Position numbers and translations under genes: made by a program
Assembly (NCBI RefSeq): GCF_003751785.1
Contig: NZ_RKIE01000001.1
Span: 1,341,564 to 1,405,563, forward strand
Direction: 5' to 3'
DNA: 64,000 bases
Origin: Frigoribacterium sp. PhB160
GTDB taxonomy: Bacteria; Actinomycetota; Actinomycetes; Actinomycetales; Microbacteriaceae
Part shown: one piece after another, positions 8,912 through 16,303 of the stretch
Position numbering within the stretch: the first letter of the stretch is position 1
How the letters are laid out: every line of letters starts with the position of its first letter
Notes under the pieces: model-generated
The model's database searches: none
Told to the model about the DNA's origin: nothing
Seen by the model: only the letters and a program-made list of their open reading frames with translations

Positions 8912-10003
8912 GTGACAGTGCTCATCGGGGACCCGACGGCCCCCGCGACGCCCCCACCCACCACGGCCAAGCGACGATCCGGCGGCGGCCTCGGCCGCTA
9001 CCTCGTGGTGCGGGCGCTGCTCATCATCCCGACCGTGTTCATCCTGGTCACCCTCGTCTTCTTCCTCATGCGGGTCGTCGGCAACCCGATCACCGCCAGC
9101 GTCGGCGGCCGGCTCACCGAGGCCCAGCTGCAGGAGCGCCTCCACGCCGCCGGCTACGACCGGCCGATCATCGTGCAGTACCTCGAGTACCTCGGGCAGG
9201 TGGTGCGCCTGGACTTCGGCACCACCGCGACCGACAACCGCCAGATCAGCGACATCATCGTCACGTACGGCGCGGCGACGGTCGAGCTCGTCTTCTACGC
9301 GCTGATCGTCGCCCTCGTGATCGGCATCCCGCTCGGCATGCTCGCCGCCTACGTGCGCGACCGCTGGCCCGACGCGGTGCTGCGCATCCTCGCGATCTTC
9401 GCCTACGCCACGCCCGTCTTCTTCGCGGGCCTGCTGCTCAAGCTGACCTTCTCGGTCTGGCTCGGCTGGCTGCCCCTGAGCGGCCGCGCCGACACGCGGG
9501 TCGGCATCGCGCTCGGGCGCATCGACAGCCCGACCGGCATCTACATCATCGACGCGCTCCGCATCGGCAACGCGACGATCATCACGAACGTCCTCAGCCA
9601 CGCGGTGCTGCCGGCCCTGACTCTCGGGCTCCTCACCGCGGGCATCTTCCTGCGGCTGGTGCGCACGAACGTGATCGGCACGCTCGGCTCCGAGTACGTC
9701 GACGCCGCCCGCTCGCGCGGCGTGTCCGAGTTCCGCCTCGTCCGGGCGCACGCCCTCAAGCCGGCGCTCATCCCGATCATCACGGTGATGGGTCTCCAGA
9801 TCGCCATGCTGCTCGGCGGCTCGGTCCTCACCGAGACGACCTTCGGCTGGCGCGGCCTCGGCTTCCAGCTGCAGCAGTACCTCTCCGCGCGCGACTTCGT
9901 CGCCGTGCAGGGCATCGTGGCCGTCCTGGCCGTGATCGTCGCCGTCACGAACTTCCTGGTGGACGTCATCGCCGCCCTGATCGACCCGCGAGTGAGGTAC
10001 TGA
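8912..10003 (+). CDS. ABC transporter permease (DppB-type)
   Basis: Inner-membrane permease of the peptide/nickel class, 363 aa, with about six transmembrane segments. The first, starting around residue 30 (VVRALLIIPTVFILVTLVFF), is followed by a periplasmic domain with PIIVQYLEYLGQVVRLDFG. The EAA cytoplasmic loop that contacts the ATPases is EYVDAARSRGVSEFRLVRAHALKPALIPI. GTG 8912 follows GGAAAGG. A two-base gap separates it from the second permease. Confidence 0.93.
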   Translation: MTVLIGDPTAPATPPPTTAKRRSGGGLGRYLVVRALLIIPTVFILVTLVFFLMRVVGNPITASVGGRLTEAQLQERLHAAGYDRPIIVQYLEYLGQVVRLDFGTTATDNRQISDIIVTYGAATVELVFYALIVALVIGIPLGMLAAYVRDRWPDAVLRILAIFAYATPVFFAGLLLKLTFSVWLGWLPLSGRADTRVGIALGRIDSPTGIYIIDALRIGNATIITNVLSHAVLPALTLGLLTAGIFLRLVRTNVIGTLGSEYVDAARSRGVSEFRLVRAHALKPALIPIITVMGLQIAMLLGGSVLTETTFGWRGLGFQLQQYLSARDFVAVQGIVAVLAVIVAVTNFLVDVIAALIDPRVRY

Positions 10004-10005
10004 CC

Positions 10006-11013
10006 ATGAGCACGACCACCACCGGGGTCCTCGCCGACCGCCGGGAGCCGCTCTGGAAGCGCCTCCCCGTCGTCGCCCACGTCCGCCGCGCCGTCGGCCT
10101 CCAGCGCGGCATGCTCGTCGCCGGGCTCGTCATCTGCGGCGTCTTCCTCCTCCTCGCGGCCCTCGCGCCGCTCATCGCCCCCTACGGCTTCGGCCAGCTG
10201 AGCGACGCCGACGGCACCTTCCCGCGCCAGGCCGCGCCGAGCGCCGAGCACCTCTGGGGCACGACGGTCGGCGGCTACGACGTCTTCAGCCGGGTCGTCT
10301 GGGGCACCCGCACGGCGATCGCCGTGGTCGTCGTCGCCGTGGTGCTGTCGATCACGATCGGCGTCGTGCTCGGCCTCGTCTCCGGCTACCTCGGCGGCTG
10401 GCTCGACCGGGTGCTCGTCGTGATCGCCGACGCGGTCTACGCCTTCCCGTCGCTGCTGCTCGCCATCGTCATCTCGATCGTGATCAGCGGCGGCCAGTCG
10501 AGCCTCACCGGCGGCATCCTGTCGGCGGGCATCTCGATCACGGTCGTCTACGTGCCGCAGTACTTCCGGGTCGTCCGCGCCGAGGCCGTCCGGCTCAAGG
10601 CCGAGGCCTTCGTCGAGTCGGCCAAGGTGGTCGGCAGCAGCACCCCGCGCATCATGTTCAAGCACGTGCTCCGCAACGCCACGCGCAGCCTCCCGCTCGT
10701 GCTGACGCTGAACGCCTCCGAGGCGATCCTGACGCTCGCCGCCCTGGGCTTCCTCGGCTTCGGCATCGGGCCGACCGCCGCGGCCGAGTGGGGCTACGAC
10801 CTCAACCGGGCGCTCAGCGACACGGCGAGCGGCATCTGGTGGACGGGCGTCTTCCCCGGCACGGCCATCGTGCTCATGGTGCTCGGCATCACCCTCGTGG
10901 GCGAGAGCCTCAACGACCTGGCCGACCCGCGCCTCCGGACCCGCCGTCGGGCCAGGCGCACGCAGAAGGGCGCGGCCGCGACGCCCGCCGAGACCACGGA
11001 GGTCCGCGCATGA
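10006..11013 (+). CDS. ABC transporter permease (DppC-type)
   Basis: Second permease subunit, 335 aa, pairing with the DppB-type protein. It has an N-terminal OppC-type segment with a transmembrane helix near residues 35-55 (MLVAGLVICGVFLLLAALAP), the LWGTTVGGYDVFSRVVWGTR motif typical of this subunit, and the EAA loop EAFVESAKVVGSSTPRIMFKHVLRN. The stop overlaps the next ATPase gene (ATGA at 11010-11013). Confidence 0.93.
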   Translation: MSTTTTGVLADRREPLWKRLPVVAHVRRAVGLQRGMLVAGLVICGVFLLLAALAPLIAPYGFGQLSDADGTFPRQAAPSAEHLWGTTVGGYDVFSRVVWGTRTAIAVVVVAVVLSITIGVVLGLVSGYLGGWLDRVLVVIADAVYAFPSLLLAIVISIVISGGQSSLTGGILSAGISITVVYVPQYFRVVRAEAVRLKAEAFVESAKVVGSSTPRIMFKHVLRNATRSLPLVLTLNASEAILTLAALGFLGFGIGPTAAAEWGYDLNRALSDTASGIWWTGVFPGTAIVLMVLGITLVGESLNDLADPRLRTRRRARRTQKGAAATPAETTEVRA

Positions 11014-12737
11014 GCGACCCGCAGCAGCCCGCCCGCCACGCCACGCACGACCTGCCCCGCGACCGTCGCGACGTCGCGGTCGGCATCGAGGACCTCGAGG
11101 TGACGTTCGCCACCGACGGCGGCGACGTCCGTGCCGTGCAGGGCGTCACGCTCGACGTCCGCGCAGGGGAGGTGCTCGCCATCGTGGGCGAGTCCGGCAG
11201 CGGCAAGTCGGTGACCGCCAAGACCATCCTGGGCCTCCTGCCCGAGACGGCCGTCGCCTCCGGCGCCGTGCTCCTCAGCGGGCAGAACGTGCTCGAGATC
11301 GGCCCGGCGGCCGTCCGCCGCCTCCGCGGCACCGACGTCGCGATGGTCTTCCAGGAGCCCTCGACGGCCCTCAACCCCGTCTACACGGTCGGCTGGCAGA
11401 TCGCCGAGGGCCTCCGGGCCCACGGCAAGGTCGGACGCAAGGAGGCGCGGGCCCGGTCGATCGACATCCTCCGTCGCGTGGGCATCCCCGATCCCGAGAG
11501 CCGCGTCGACTACTACCCGCACCAGTTCTCGGGCGGGCAGAAGCAGCGCGTGGTCATCGCGATGGCGCTCGTGCTGAACCCGTCGGTGATCGTCGCCGAC
11601 GAGCCGACGACCGCCCTCGACGTCACGGTGCAGGCCGAGATCCTCGACCTGCTGCGCGACCTCCGCGACGAGTTCGGCACCGCCATCGTGCTCATCACGC
11701 ACAACATGGGCGTCGTGGCCGACCTCGCCGACCGCGTGGCCGTCATGTACCTCGGCAAGGTCGTCGAGCAGGCCACCTCGGCCGAGCTCTTCGCGAGCCC
11801 GCAGGACGACTACACCAAGCGCCTCCTCGCGTCGGTGCCGAAGCTCGAGCCGCGCGGCGCCCAGGTGCAGGCGGCCGAGGCCGACCGCGACGTCGTGGTG
11901 CGCGCGACGGGCCTCGAGATCGAGTACCCGGGCCGGCTCGGCCGGGGCGGCTTCCGGGCCGTCAAGGGCGTCGACTTCTCGATCGCCCGCGGCGAGGTGC
12001 TCGGCCTCGTCGGCGAGAGCGGGTCGGGCAAGACCACGATCGGCCGCGCGATCGCCGGCCTCACCAAGGTCACGGGCGGCTCGCTCGAGGTGCTCGGCGT
12101 CGAGATGAACGGCGTCCACGAGCGCGACTTCAAGGCCAAGCGGGCCGAGGTCGGCTTCGTCTTCCAGGACCCCGCCTCGAGCTTCAACCCGCTGCTGACG
12201 ATCGCCGAGTGCGTCGCCGAGCCGCTCATCGTGCACGGCCGGGCGCAGAACGCCCGCGGTGCCCGGCGCCGCGTCGACGAGCTGCTCGAGGCCGTGCAGC
12301 TGCCGAAGGCCTTCGGCGACCGCTACCCGCACGAGCTGAGCGGCGGCCAGCGCCAGCGGGCGAGCCTCGCCCGGTCGCTCGCCCTCGAGCCGGCCCTCCT
12401 CATCGCCGACGAGCCCACGAGCGCGCTCGACGTGTCGGTGCAGGCCAAGGTGCTCGAGCTGTTCCGCGAGCTGCAGTCCGACCTCGGCTTCGCCGCGTTG
12501 TTCATCAGCCACGACCTCGCCGTCGTCAACATGCTGGCCGACCGCATCGGCGTGCTCTACCACGGCGACATGGTCGAGATGGGCCCGAACGACCAGGTGC
12601 TCGGCGCCCCCGAGCACGTCTACACGCAGCGCCTGCTGGCCTCGCTGCCCGTGCCCGACCCCGCCGAGCAGGCCGCGAGGCGCACCCGGCTGGCCGAGCT
12701 CGACCGGGCCGCCGCGCGCGCCGACGGGGCCGCCTGA
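11010..12737 (+). CDS. dipeptide-type ABC transporter ATPase, two fused nucleotide-binding domains
   Basis: A DppD-DppF fusion of 575 aa with two complete ATPase domains. Domain 1: Walker A GESGSGKS, signature FSGGQKQR, Walker B VIVADEPTTAL, H-loop ITHNM. Domain 2: Walker A GESGSGKT, signature LSGGQRQR, Walker B LLIADEPTSAL, H-loop ISHDL. Each domain ends with the oligopeptide C-terminal region (YTKRLLASVPKLEP; YTQRLLASLPVPDP). It could form the whole ATPase dimer alone, which leaves the third ATPase gene downstream unexplained. Confidence 0.93.
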   Translation: MSDPQQPARHATHDLPRDRRDVAVGIEDLEVTFATDGGDVRAVQGVTLDVRAGEVLAIVGESGSGKSVTAKTILGLLPETAVASGAVLLSGQNVLEIGPAAVRRLRGTDVAMVFQEPSTALNPVYTVGWQIAEGLRAHGKVGRKEARARSIDILRRVGIPDPESRVDYYPHQFSGGQKQRVVIAMALVLNPSVIVADEPTTALDVTVQAEILDLLRDLRDEFGTAIVLITHNMGVVADLADRVAVMYLGKVVEQATSAELFASPQDDYTKRLLASVPKLEPRGAQVQAAEADRDVVVRATGLEIEYPGRLGRGGFRAVKGVDFSIARGEVLGLVGESGSGKTTIGRAIAGLTKVTGGSLEVLGVEMNGVHERDFKAKRAEVGFVFQDPASSFNPLLTIAECVAEPLIVHGRAQNARGARRRVDELLEAVQLPKAFGDRYPHELSGGQRQRASLARSLALEPALLIADEPTSALDVSVQAKVLELFRELQSDLGFAALFISHDLAVVNMLADRIGVLYHGDMVEMGPNDQVLGAPEHVYTQRLLASLPVPDPAEQAARRTRLAELDRAAARADGAA

Positions 12738-12739
12738 CC

Positions 12740-13594
12740 GTGGCGGCCCTCGACCTCGACATGGCGTCGCCGGTGACGACCAGCGACCTGTCGCTCGAGT
12801 ACCCGGCGCACTCCGGCCACGCCGCGCTCCGGGCCGTCGACGGGGTGACCCTGTCGGTCGCCCCCGGCGAGATCGTCGCCGTGCTCGGCGAGAGCGGCTC
12901 GGGCAAGTCCACGCTCGCGCAGGCCCTCGCCGGCCTCGTCGGCCGCGGCCGGACGCCCGAGGGGCGACCGCGGATCGTCGGGGGCACCGTCAGCGTGTTC
13001 GGCCAGGACATGGCCCGCTCGTCGATCCGCCGACGCGACCGTCTCTCGTCGATCGTCGGCTACCTCGCCCAGGACGACGGCGAGGCCCTCAGCCCCGACC
13101 TCACCGTGGGCGAGGCCATCGCCGAGCCGATCTACCTCCGCGACCGCCGCTTCGACCGGCGTGAGGCCGGGCGCGTGACGGCGGCCCTCGTCGACGCGGT
13201 GCACCTGCCGCTCAGCACGATGCTCAAGCAGACCTGGGAGCTGAGCTCCGGGCAGCGGCAGCGCGTGGCCCTGGCGCGGTCCCTGGTGCTCGAGCCGCGC
13301 CTCCTCGTGGCCGACGAGCCGGCGCGCGGCGTCGACGTCCTCGTGCGGCAGGCCGTGCTCGACGTCATCCGCAACCTGCACGCCGACCGGCAGTTCTCGG
13401 CGGTCGTCGTGACGTCGTCGGTGGCCGAGGCCCGGGCCATCACCGACCGCGTCGCCGTGATGCGCGGCGGGCGCCTGGTGGGCCACGGCAACGTCGACGA
13501 GGTGCTCCGCGACGGCCTCGACCCGTACGTCAAGGTGCTCTCGTCGACCTCGCCGATCGACATCATCACCCCCGAGGAACGCGGCGACGCATGA
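12740..13594 (+). CDS. additional ABC ATPase, atypical switch region
   Basis: A third ATPase of the same operon, about 284 aa from GTG 12740 (ATG 12761 is an alternative). Walker A GESGSGKS, signature LSSGQRQR and Walker B LLVADEPARGVD are present. At the H-loop, where family members have a His (as in ISHD), this protein reads VVVTSSVAEARA, so the switch histidine is absent; the Q-loop is AQDD. It may be a degenerate partner or regulator of the fused ATPase. The stop overlaps the next gene (ATGA). Confidence 0.85.
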   Translation: MAALDLDMASPVTTSDLSLEYPAHSGHAALRAVDGVTLSVAPGEIVAVLGESGSGKSTLAQALAGLVGRGRTPEGRPRIVGGTVSVFGQDMARSSIRRRDRLSSIVGYLAQDDGEALSPDLTVGEAIAEPIYLRDRRFDRREAGRVTAALVDAVHLPLSTMLKQTWELSSGQRQRVALARSLVLEPRLLVADEPARGVDVLVRQAVLDVIRNLHADRQFSAVVVTSSVAEARAITDRVAVMRGGRLVGHGNVDEVLRDGLDPYVKVLSSTSPIDIITPEERGDA

Positions 13595-14616
13595 CCGCCC
13601 CCGGCGAGCAGCGAGCCGCAGGAGGCGCGCGCGGGCACCGCGCGGTCGTCCCCGACGCACCCGGTCGCGTCCCGCACGCCGCGCCCGAGGCGGGGCCGGT
13701 CAGCGTCGCGCCCCGGCCCTCGCCGGTCTTCGTGGCGGCCGTCGAGCAGGCGGGCGGCACCGTCGTGCCCCTCGGCGACGAGACCCGCGGGCTCGTCTGG
13801 CTGTCGTACTCCGACCCGGCCGGGCTCGAGGCGGCCCTGGCGGCGCACCCGCGCATCTCGTGGGTGCAGCTGCCCTACGCGGGGGTCGACGCCTTCGCGG
13901 ACGTGCTCGCCCGGCACGCCGGCTCCGTCACGCCCCTCTGGACGAGCGCCAAGGGCGCCTTCGCCGAGCCCGTCGCCGAGCACGCGCTCATGCTGACGCT
14001 GTCGCTGCTGCGGGTCGTGCCCTCCCGGGTGCAGGCCACGTCGTGGCAGCGCGAGCAACGCGGCATCTCGCTCTACGGGCGGGACGTCGTGATCGTCGGC
14101 GCCGGGGGCATCGCCCTCGAGCTGATGCGCCTGCTCGAGCCCTTCGAGGTGAGCGTCACCATCGTGCGGCGCGGCGACGCGCCGGTCGTCGGCGCCGCCC
14201 GCACCGTGACCGCCGACCGGCTCGACGAGGTGCTGCCCACGGCCGACGTCGTCGTCCTCGCCGCGGCGTCGACGCCCGAGACGGCGCGGCTGCTCGACGC
14301 GCGTCGCCTGGCCCTGCTGCGCCCGAGCGCCGTGCTCGTCAACGTCGCCCGGGGCGACCTCGTCGACACGGAGGCGCTGGTCGAGGCCCTGCGCCACGAG
14401 CGCCTCTGGGGCGCCGGCCTCGACGTCACGGCGCCCGAGCCGCTGCCGGACGGCCACCCGCTGTGGGGCGACCCCCGGGTGCTGATCACGCCGCACCAGG
14501 CCGACACGCCGGAGATGACGGCGCCGCTGCTGGCGGAGCGCATCCGCCACAACGTGCGGGCGTTCCTCGGCGACGGTGCCTTCGTCGGGGTCGTCGACCC
14601 CGCCCGCGGGTACTGA
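13591..14616 (+). CDS. D-isomer-specific 2-hydroxyacid dehydrogenase
   Basis: NAD(P)-dependent dehydrogenase, 341 aa, coupled by ATGA to the transporter operon. The Rossmann motif is VVIVGAGGIALELMRLL, rather than the more usual GxGxxG. Catalytic residues are in LVNVARGDLVDTEAL (Arg), GAGLDVTAPEPLPDGHPLW (Glu) and VLITPHQADTPEMT (His). The N-terminal 45 residues are Ala/Pro-rich, and translation may start a little later. Co-transcription suggests it acts on the imported compound, but the substrate is unknown. Confidence 0.88.
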   Translation: MTAPGEQRAAGGARGHRAVVPDAPGRVPHAAPEAGPVSVAPRPSPVFVAAVEQAGGTVVPLGDETRGLVWLSYSDPAGLEAALAAHPRISWVQLPYAGVDAFADVLARHAGSVTPLWTSAKGAFAEPVAEHALMLTLSLLRVVPSRVQATSWQREQRGISLYGRDVVIVGAGGIALELMRLLEPFEVSVTIVRRGDAPVVGAARTVTADRLDEVLPTADVVVLAAASTPETARLLDARRLALLRPSAVLVNVARGDLVDTEALVEALRHERLWGAGLDVTAPEPLPDGHPLWGDPRVLITPHQADTPEMTAPLLAERIRHNVRAFLGDGAFVGVVDPARGY

Positions 14617-14681
14617 CCACCCACTGTCCTGGCGAGCCCGCGAGACCGTGGCGGGCCCGCCACGCCGCGGCGGTGACGTGG

Positions 14682-14711
14682 TTCATCCCGGGCGCGATTG
14701 TTTGCTACAGT
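14682..14711 (+). promoter_or_regulatory. possible tRNA-Asn promoter
   Basis: TTCATC (14682-14687) and TACAGT (14706-14711) are separated by 18 bp, a plausible sigma70-like pair 42 bp upstream of mature tRNA-Asn. It is the best candidate in the 136-bp gap after the dehydrogenase gene. Confidence 0.3.
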
Positions 14712-14752
14712 TGTGTCCGCTGTCGAAGACCCCGGTCGGAGGCAGTTGCCAT

Positions 14753-14825
14753 TCCTCGATAGCTCAATTGGCAGAGCAGCCGGCTGTTAACCGGCAGGTT
14801 GTTGGTTCGAGTCCAACTCGGGGAG
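14753..14825 (+). tRNA. tRNA-Asn(GTT)
   Basis: A 73-nt cloverleaf. Acceptor stem TCCTCGA pairs with TCGGGGA; the anticodon arm is GCCGG / CTGTTAA / CCGGC with anticodon GTT at 14786-14788; the T arm is GTTGG TTCGAGT CCAAC. No CCA is encoded. The 3' half (from 14790) is the left phage attachment core, and a second copy of that half lies at 53230-53265. The tRNA is intact in the lysogen because the phage brings an identical 3' half. Confidence 0.96.
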
Positions 14826-15122
14826 CGAAGGCCCAGCGGCTCCACCCGCTGGGCCTTTTTGCGTCTCCGGGTCGAAGGGCGCGATGACCGACGGGATGAA
14901 GTGCGACATGGGGACGCGCAGCAGGTAGGAGAGCACGGCGAGGTCGTCGGTGCTGAACGCCAGGCGCGCGTTGAGGCGCTCGTACCAGTAGCGCTGCGAG
15001 CGGCCGACTCGCTGGGGGAGTGAGTTGCTCGTCAGGCCCTGACGGGCGAGCTCGGCTCGGACCTCAGCGGCAATCATCTCGCGGCCGCTCTCTGCGCGGA
15101 CCGGCATGGGGATCACGTTCAT
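14787..15122 (-). CDS. phage repressor, prophage (truncated, 111-aa) form
   Basis: Candidate immunity repressor. Residues about 15-75 form a Cro/CI-like helix-turn-helix (AAEVRAELARQGLTSNSL ... STDDLAVLSYLLRVPMSHF), clearly paralogous to the divergent Cro-like protein. The last 23 codons (from KGPAGG to NQQPAG) are the antisense of the att core. The stop TAA (14787-14789) is contributed by the tRNA-Asn anticodon loop, outside the core, so it exists only after integration. In the circular phage the frame would continue through the core into 53229-53113, adding 38 residues and ending VRAA. The assignment as repressor rests on position, fold and this att arrangement. Confidence 0.85.
   Translation of the reverse strand: MNVIPMPVRAESGREMIAAEVRAELARQGLTSNSLPQRVGRSQRYWYERLNARLAFSTDDLAVLSYLLRVPMSHFIPSVIAPFDPETQKGPAGGAAGPSLPELDSNQQPAG
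14790..14859. repeat. attL core (70-bp direct repeat)
   Basis: Identical to 53230-53299 over 70 bp. It comprises the anticodon-stem 3' strand, variable loop, T arm and acceptor 3' strand of tRNA-Asn, plus 34 bp downstream containing the intrinsic terminator. Base 14789 (A versus T at 53229) and base 14860 (T versus C at 53300) mark the limits of identity. On the minus strand the same 70 bp encode 23 codons of the phage repressor. Confidence 0.95.
14828..14860 (+). terminator. tRNA-Asn intrinsic terminator (inside att core)
   Basis: Stem 14828-14839 pairs perfectly with 14846-14857, with a six-base loop, and the run of T ends at 14860. It starts three bases after the tRNA. A second copy lies in attR at 53268-53299. 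The element is also protein-coding on the opposite strand for the phage repressor. Confidence 0.85.
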
Positions 15123-15255
15123 GCGCTGACCGTATCACCTATGCCGAATGAAATGCCCGCTCATCCGCATAGATTCACGCGTTTGGGGGGTAAATCATCC
15201 GACAAGCGGATGATCCATGCTTGCAGTTATCCGCTGAGCGTCTAACACTGTCCCC
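15123..15255. promoter_or_regulatory. divergent immunity control region with operator repeats
   Basis: This 133-bp gap separates the divergent repressor and Cro-like genes. A perfect dyad lies at 15194-15214 (arms ATCATCCG / CGGATGAT, 5-bp spacer). Related half sites are TCATCCGC at 15161-15168, TTATCCGC at 15227-15234 and CGGATAA at 15260-15266; the last two form a 7-bp inverted pair around the Cro start. A likely Cro promoter is TTGCAG (15221-15226) and TAACAC (15243-15248), 16-bp spacer, placing the transcript start at or near ATG 15256, so the mRNA may be leaderless. The repressor promoter is not clear. Confidence 0.75.
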
Positions 15256-15498
15256 ATGACGGATAACGCAGCACGGCGAGTAGGCCGAAACGTGAAGGCA
15301 GAGCTCGCCCGCAACGGGCTGACCCAGGGGGAGCTGGCCGATCGCCTGCGTCTCACGCAGCCCGCGGTGTCGCGGCGTCTCAGCGGCGATGTGCCGTTCA
15401 ACGTCAACGAGCTCGCGGTGGTTTCGCGAGTCGTCGGCGTCCCCCTCTCCCGGCTCGTCGCGGGGTCCGAGCGTCCGCTCGTCCCCGTCCCCGCCTAG
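15256..15498 (+). CDS. Cro-like helix-turn-helix protein
   Basis: An 80-aa DNA-binding protein made of little more than one HTH (residues about 8-65: VGRNVKAELARNGLTQGELADRL, TQPAVSRRLSGD). It shares the pattern AELAR.GLT ... LAV.S....VP.S with the opposing repressor, so the pair arose by duplication. It is the first rightward gene of the early operon, the position of Cro in temperate phages. There is no ribosome binding site before ATG 15256, in agreement with leaderless translation. Confidence 0.8.
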   Translation: MTDNAARRVGRNVKAELARNGLTQGELADRLRLTQPAVSRRLSGDVPFNVNELAVVSRVVGVPLSRLVAGSERPLVPVPA

Positions 15499-15560
15499 CC
15501 ACTTCGCACGCCTTCCGCGGATCCGACCCGCGGCCGGCCATCACTTCTAAGGGCATCCCC

Positions 15561-16010
15561 ATGGCACGCATCAAGAGCACAACGCGCCCGAAAACTGGGC
15601 GTCTGCACCGGTTCGTCGAGCGCTTCATCATCGCTGACGGCCCCGACGACACCTCCTACCTGGACCGCGCCGACGGTCTTCAGGTGGGACCGCCGTACCC
15701 GCGCCGGGCGCTGTCGAAGCGCAGCGCCGAGCAGTGGGTCGACACCCACAACCCGTACATCGACGGGATCCTCGAGGCCGAGCTCTGGGAGCGCGCCTTC
15801 TGGTTCTCCCAGGAGGCGGCACGGGAGCGTCGCTCGTCGTCGTCGGCGCTGGTCGCCGTGTGGGTGGCTGCAGCCCTTATCGCGGGTATCGCTCGACTGT
15901 TCGTCGGGATCACGAGCGGGGACGGGCTGCTGATGCTCGTCTACCTGTTCGGCGGCCTCGCGGTCTGGCAGCTGTGGTGGGACTCGCTCGCCGATCGGCG
16001 CACGAAGTGA
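15561..16010 (+). CDS. hypothetical membrane protein
   Basis: A 149-aa early phage protein of unknown family. The first 90 residues are soluble and basic at the N-terminus (MARIKSTTRPKTGRLHRFV). Two hydrophobic segments follow, at about residues 94-113 (SALVAVWVAAALIAGIARLF) and 118-138 (GDGLLMLVYLFGGLAVWQLWW). The stop overlaps the GTG of the next gene. Early membrane proteins in temperate phages often act in exclusion, but nothing here proves that. Confidence 0.6.
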   Translation: MARIKSTTRPKTGRLHRFVERFIIADGPDDTSYLDRADGLQVGPPYPRRALSKRSAEQWVDTHNPYIDGILEAELWERAFWFSQEAARERRSSSSALVAVWVAAALIAGIARLFVGITSGDGLLMLVYLFGGLAVWQLWWDSLADRRTK

Positions 16011-16303
16011 GCAGCGAAGCGCCCCTGGCCCCCTTCTCTGACGTGGACGCGTCGAGCCTCGAGCACCTCGAGTTCCGCCCGTCGTGCACGGCCAGCGTCG
16101 ACAAGGTCGAGTGCGGCAAGGACGCGTCGTTCTCGATGCGGTGTCGTCACTGCGCCACGACAACGCTGCTCTGCGCGGAGCACGTCGCGGAGGTATACCG
16201 GCGGGCCCGGAACAGCCCCCGGGTCGGGTGCACGACCTGTCGGGTGTACGCCGCCGAGCTCCGTGACGTCGTCGACATCGTGCCGCTCGGGTTCCGACTG
16301 TGA
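16007..16303 (+). CDS. hypothetical protein with paired cysteines
   Basis: A 98-aa protein starting at GTG 16007, which overlaps the upstream stop (GTGA). Cysteines are spaced as C, C, CRHC, LLCAEH and CTTC, which suggests one or two zinc-binding knuckles. No family is recognised. It is part of the tightly packed early operon and its stop overlaps the RuvC-like gene. Confidence 0.6.
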   Translation: MSSEAPLAPFSDVDASSLEHLEFRPSCTASVDKVECGKDASFSMRCRHCATTTLLCAEHVAEVYRRARNSPRVGCTTCRVYAAELRDVVDIVPLGFRL

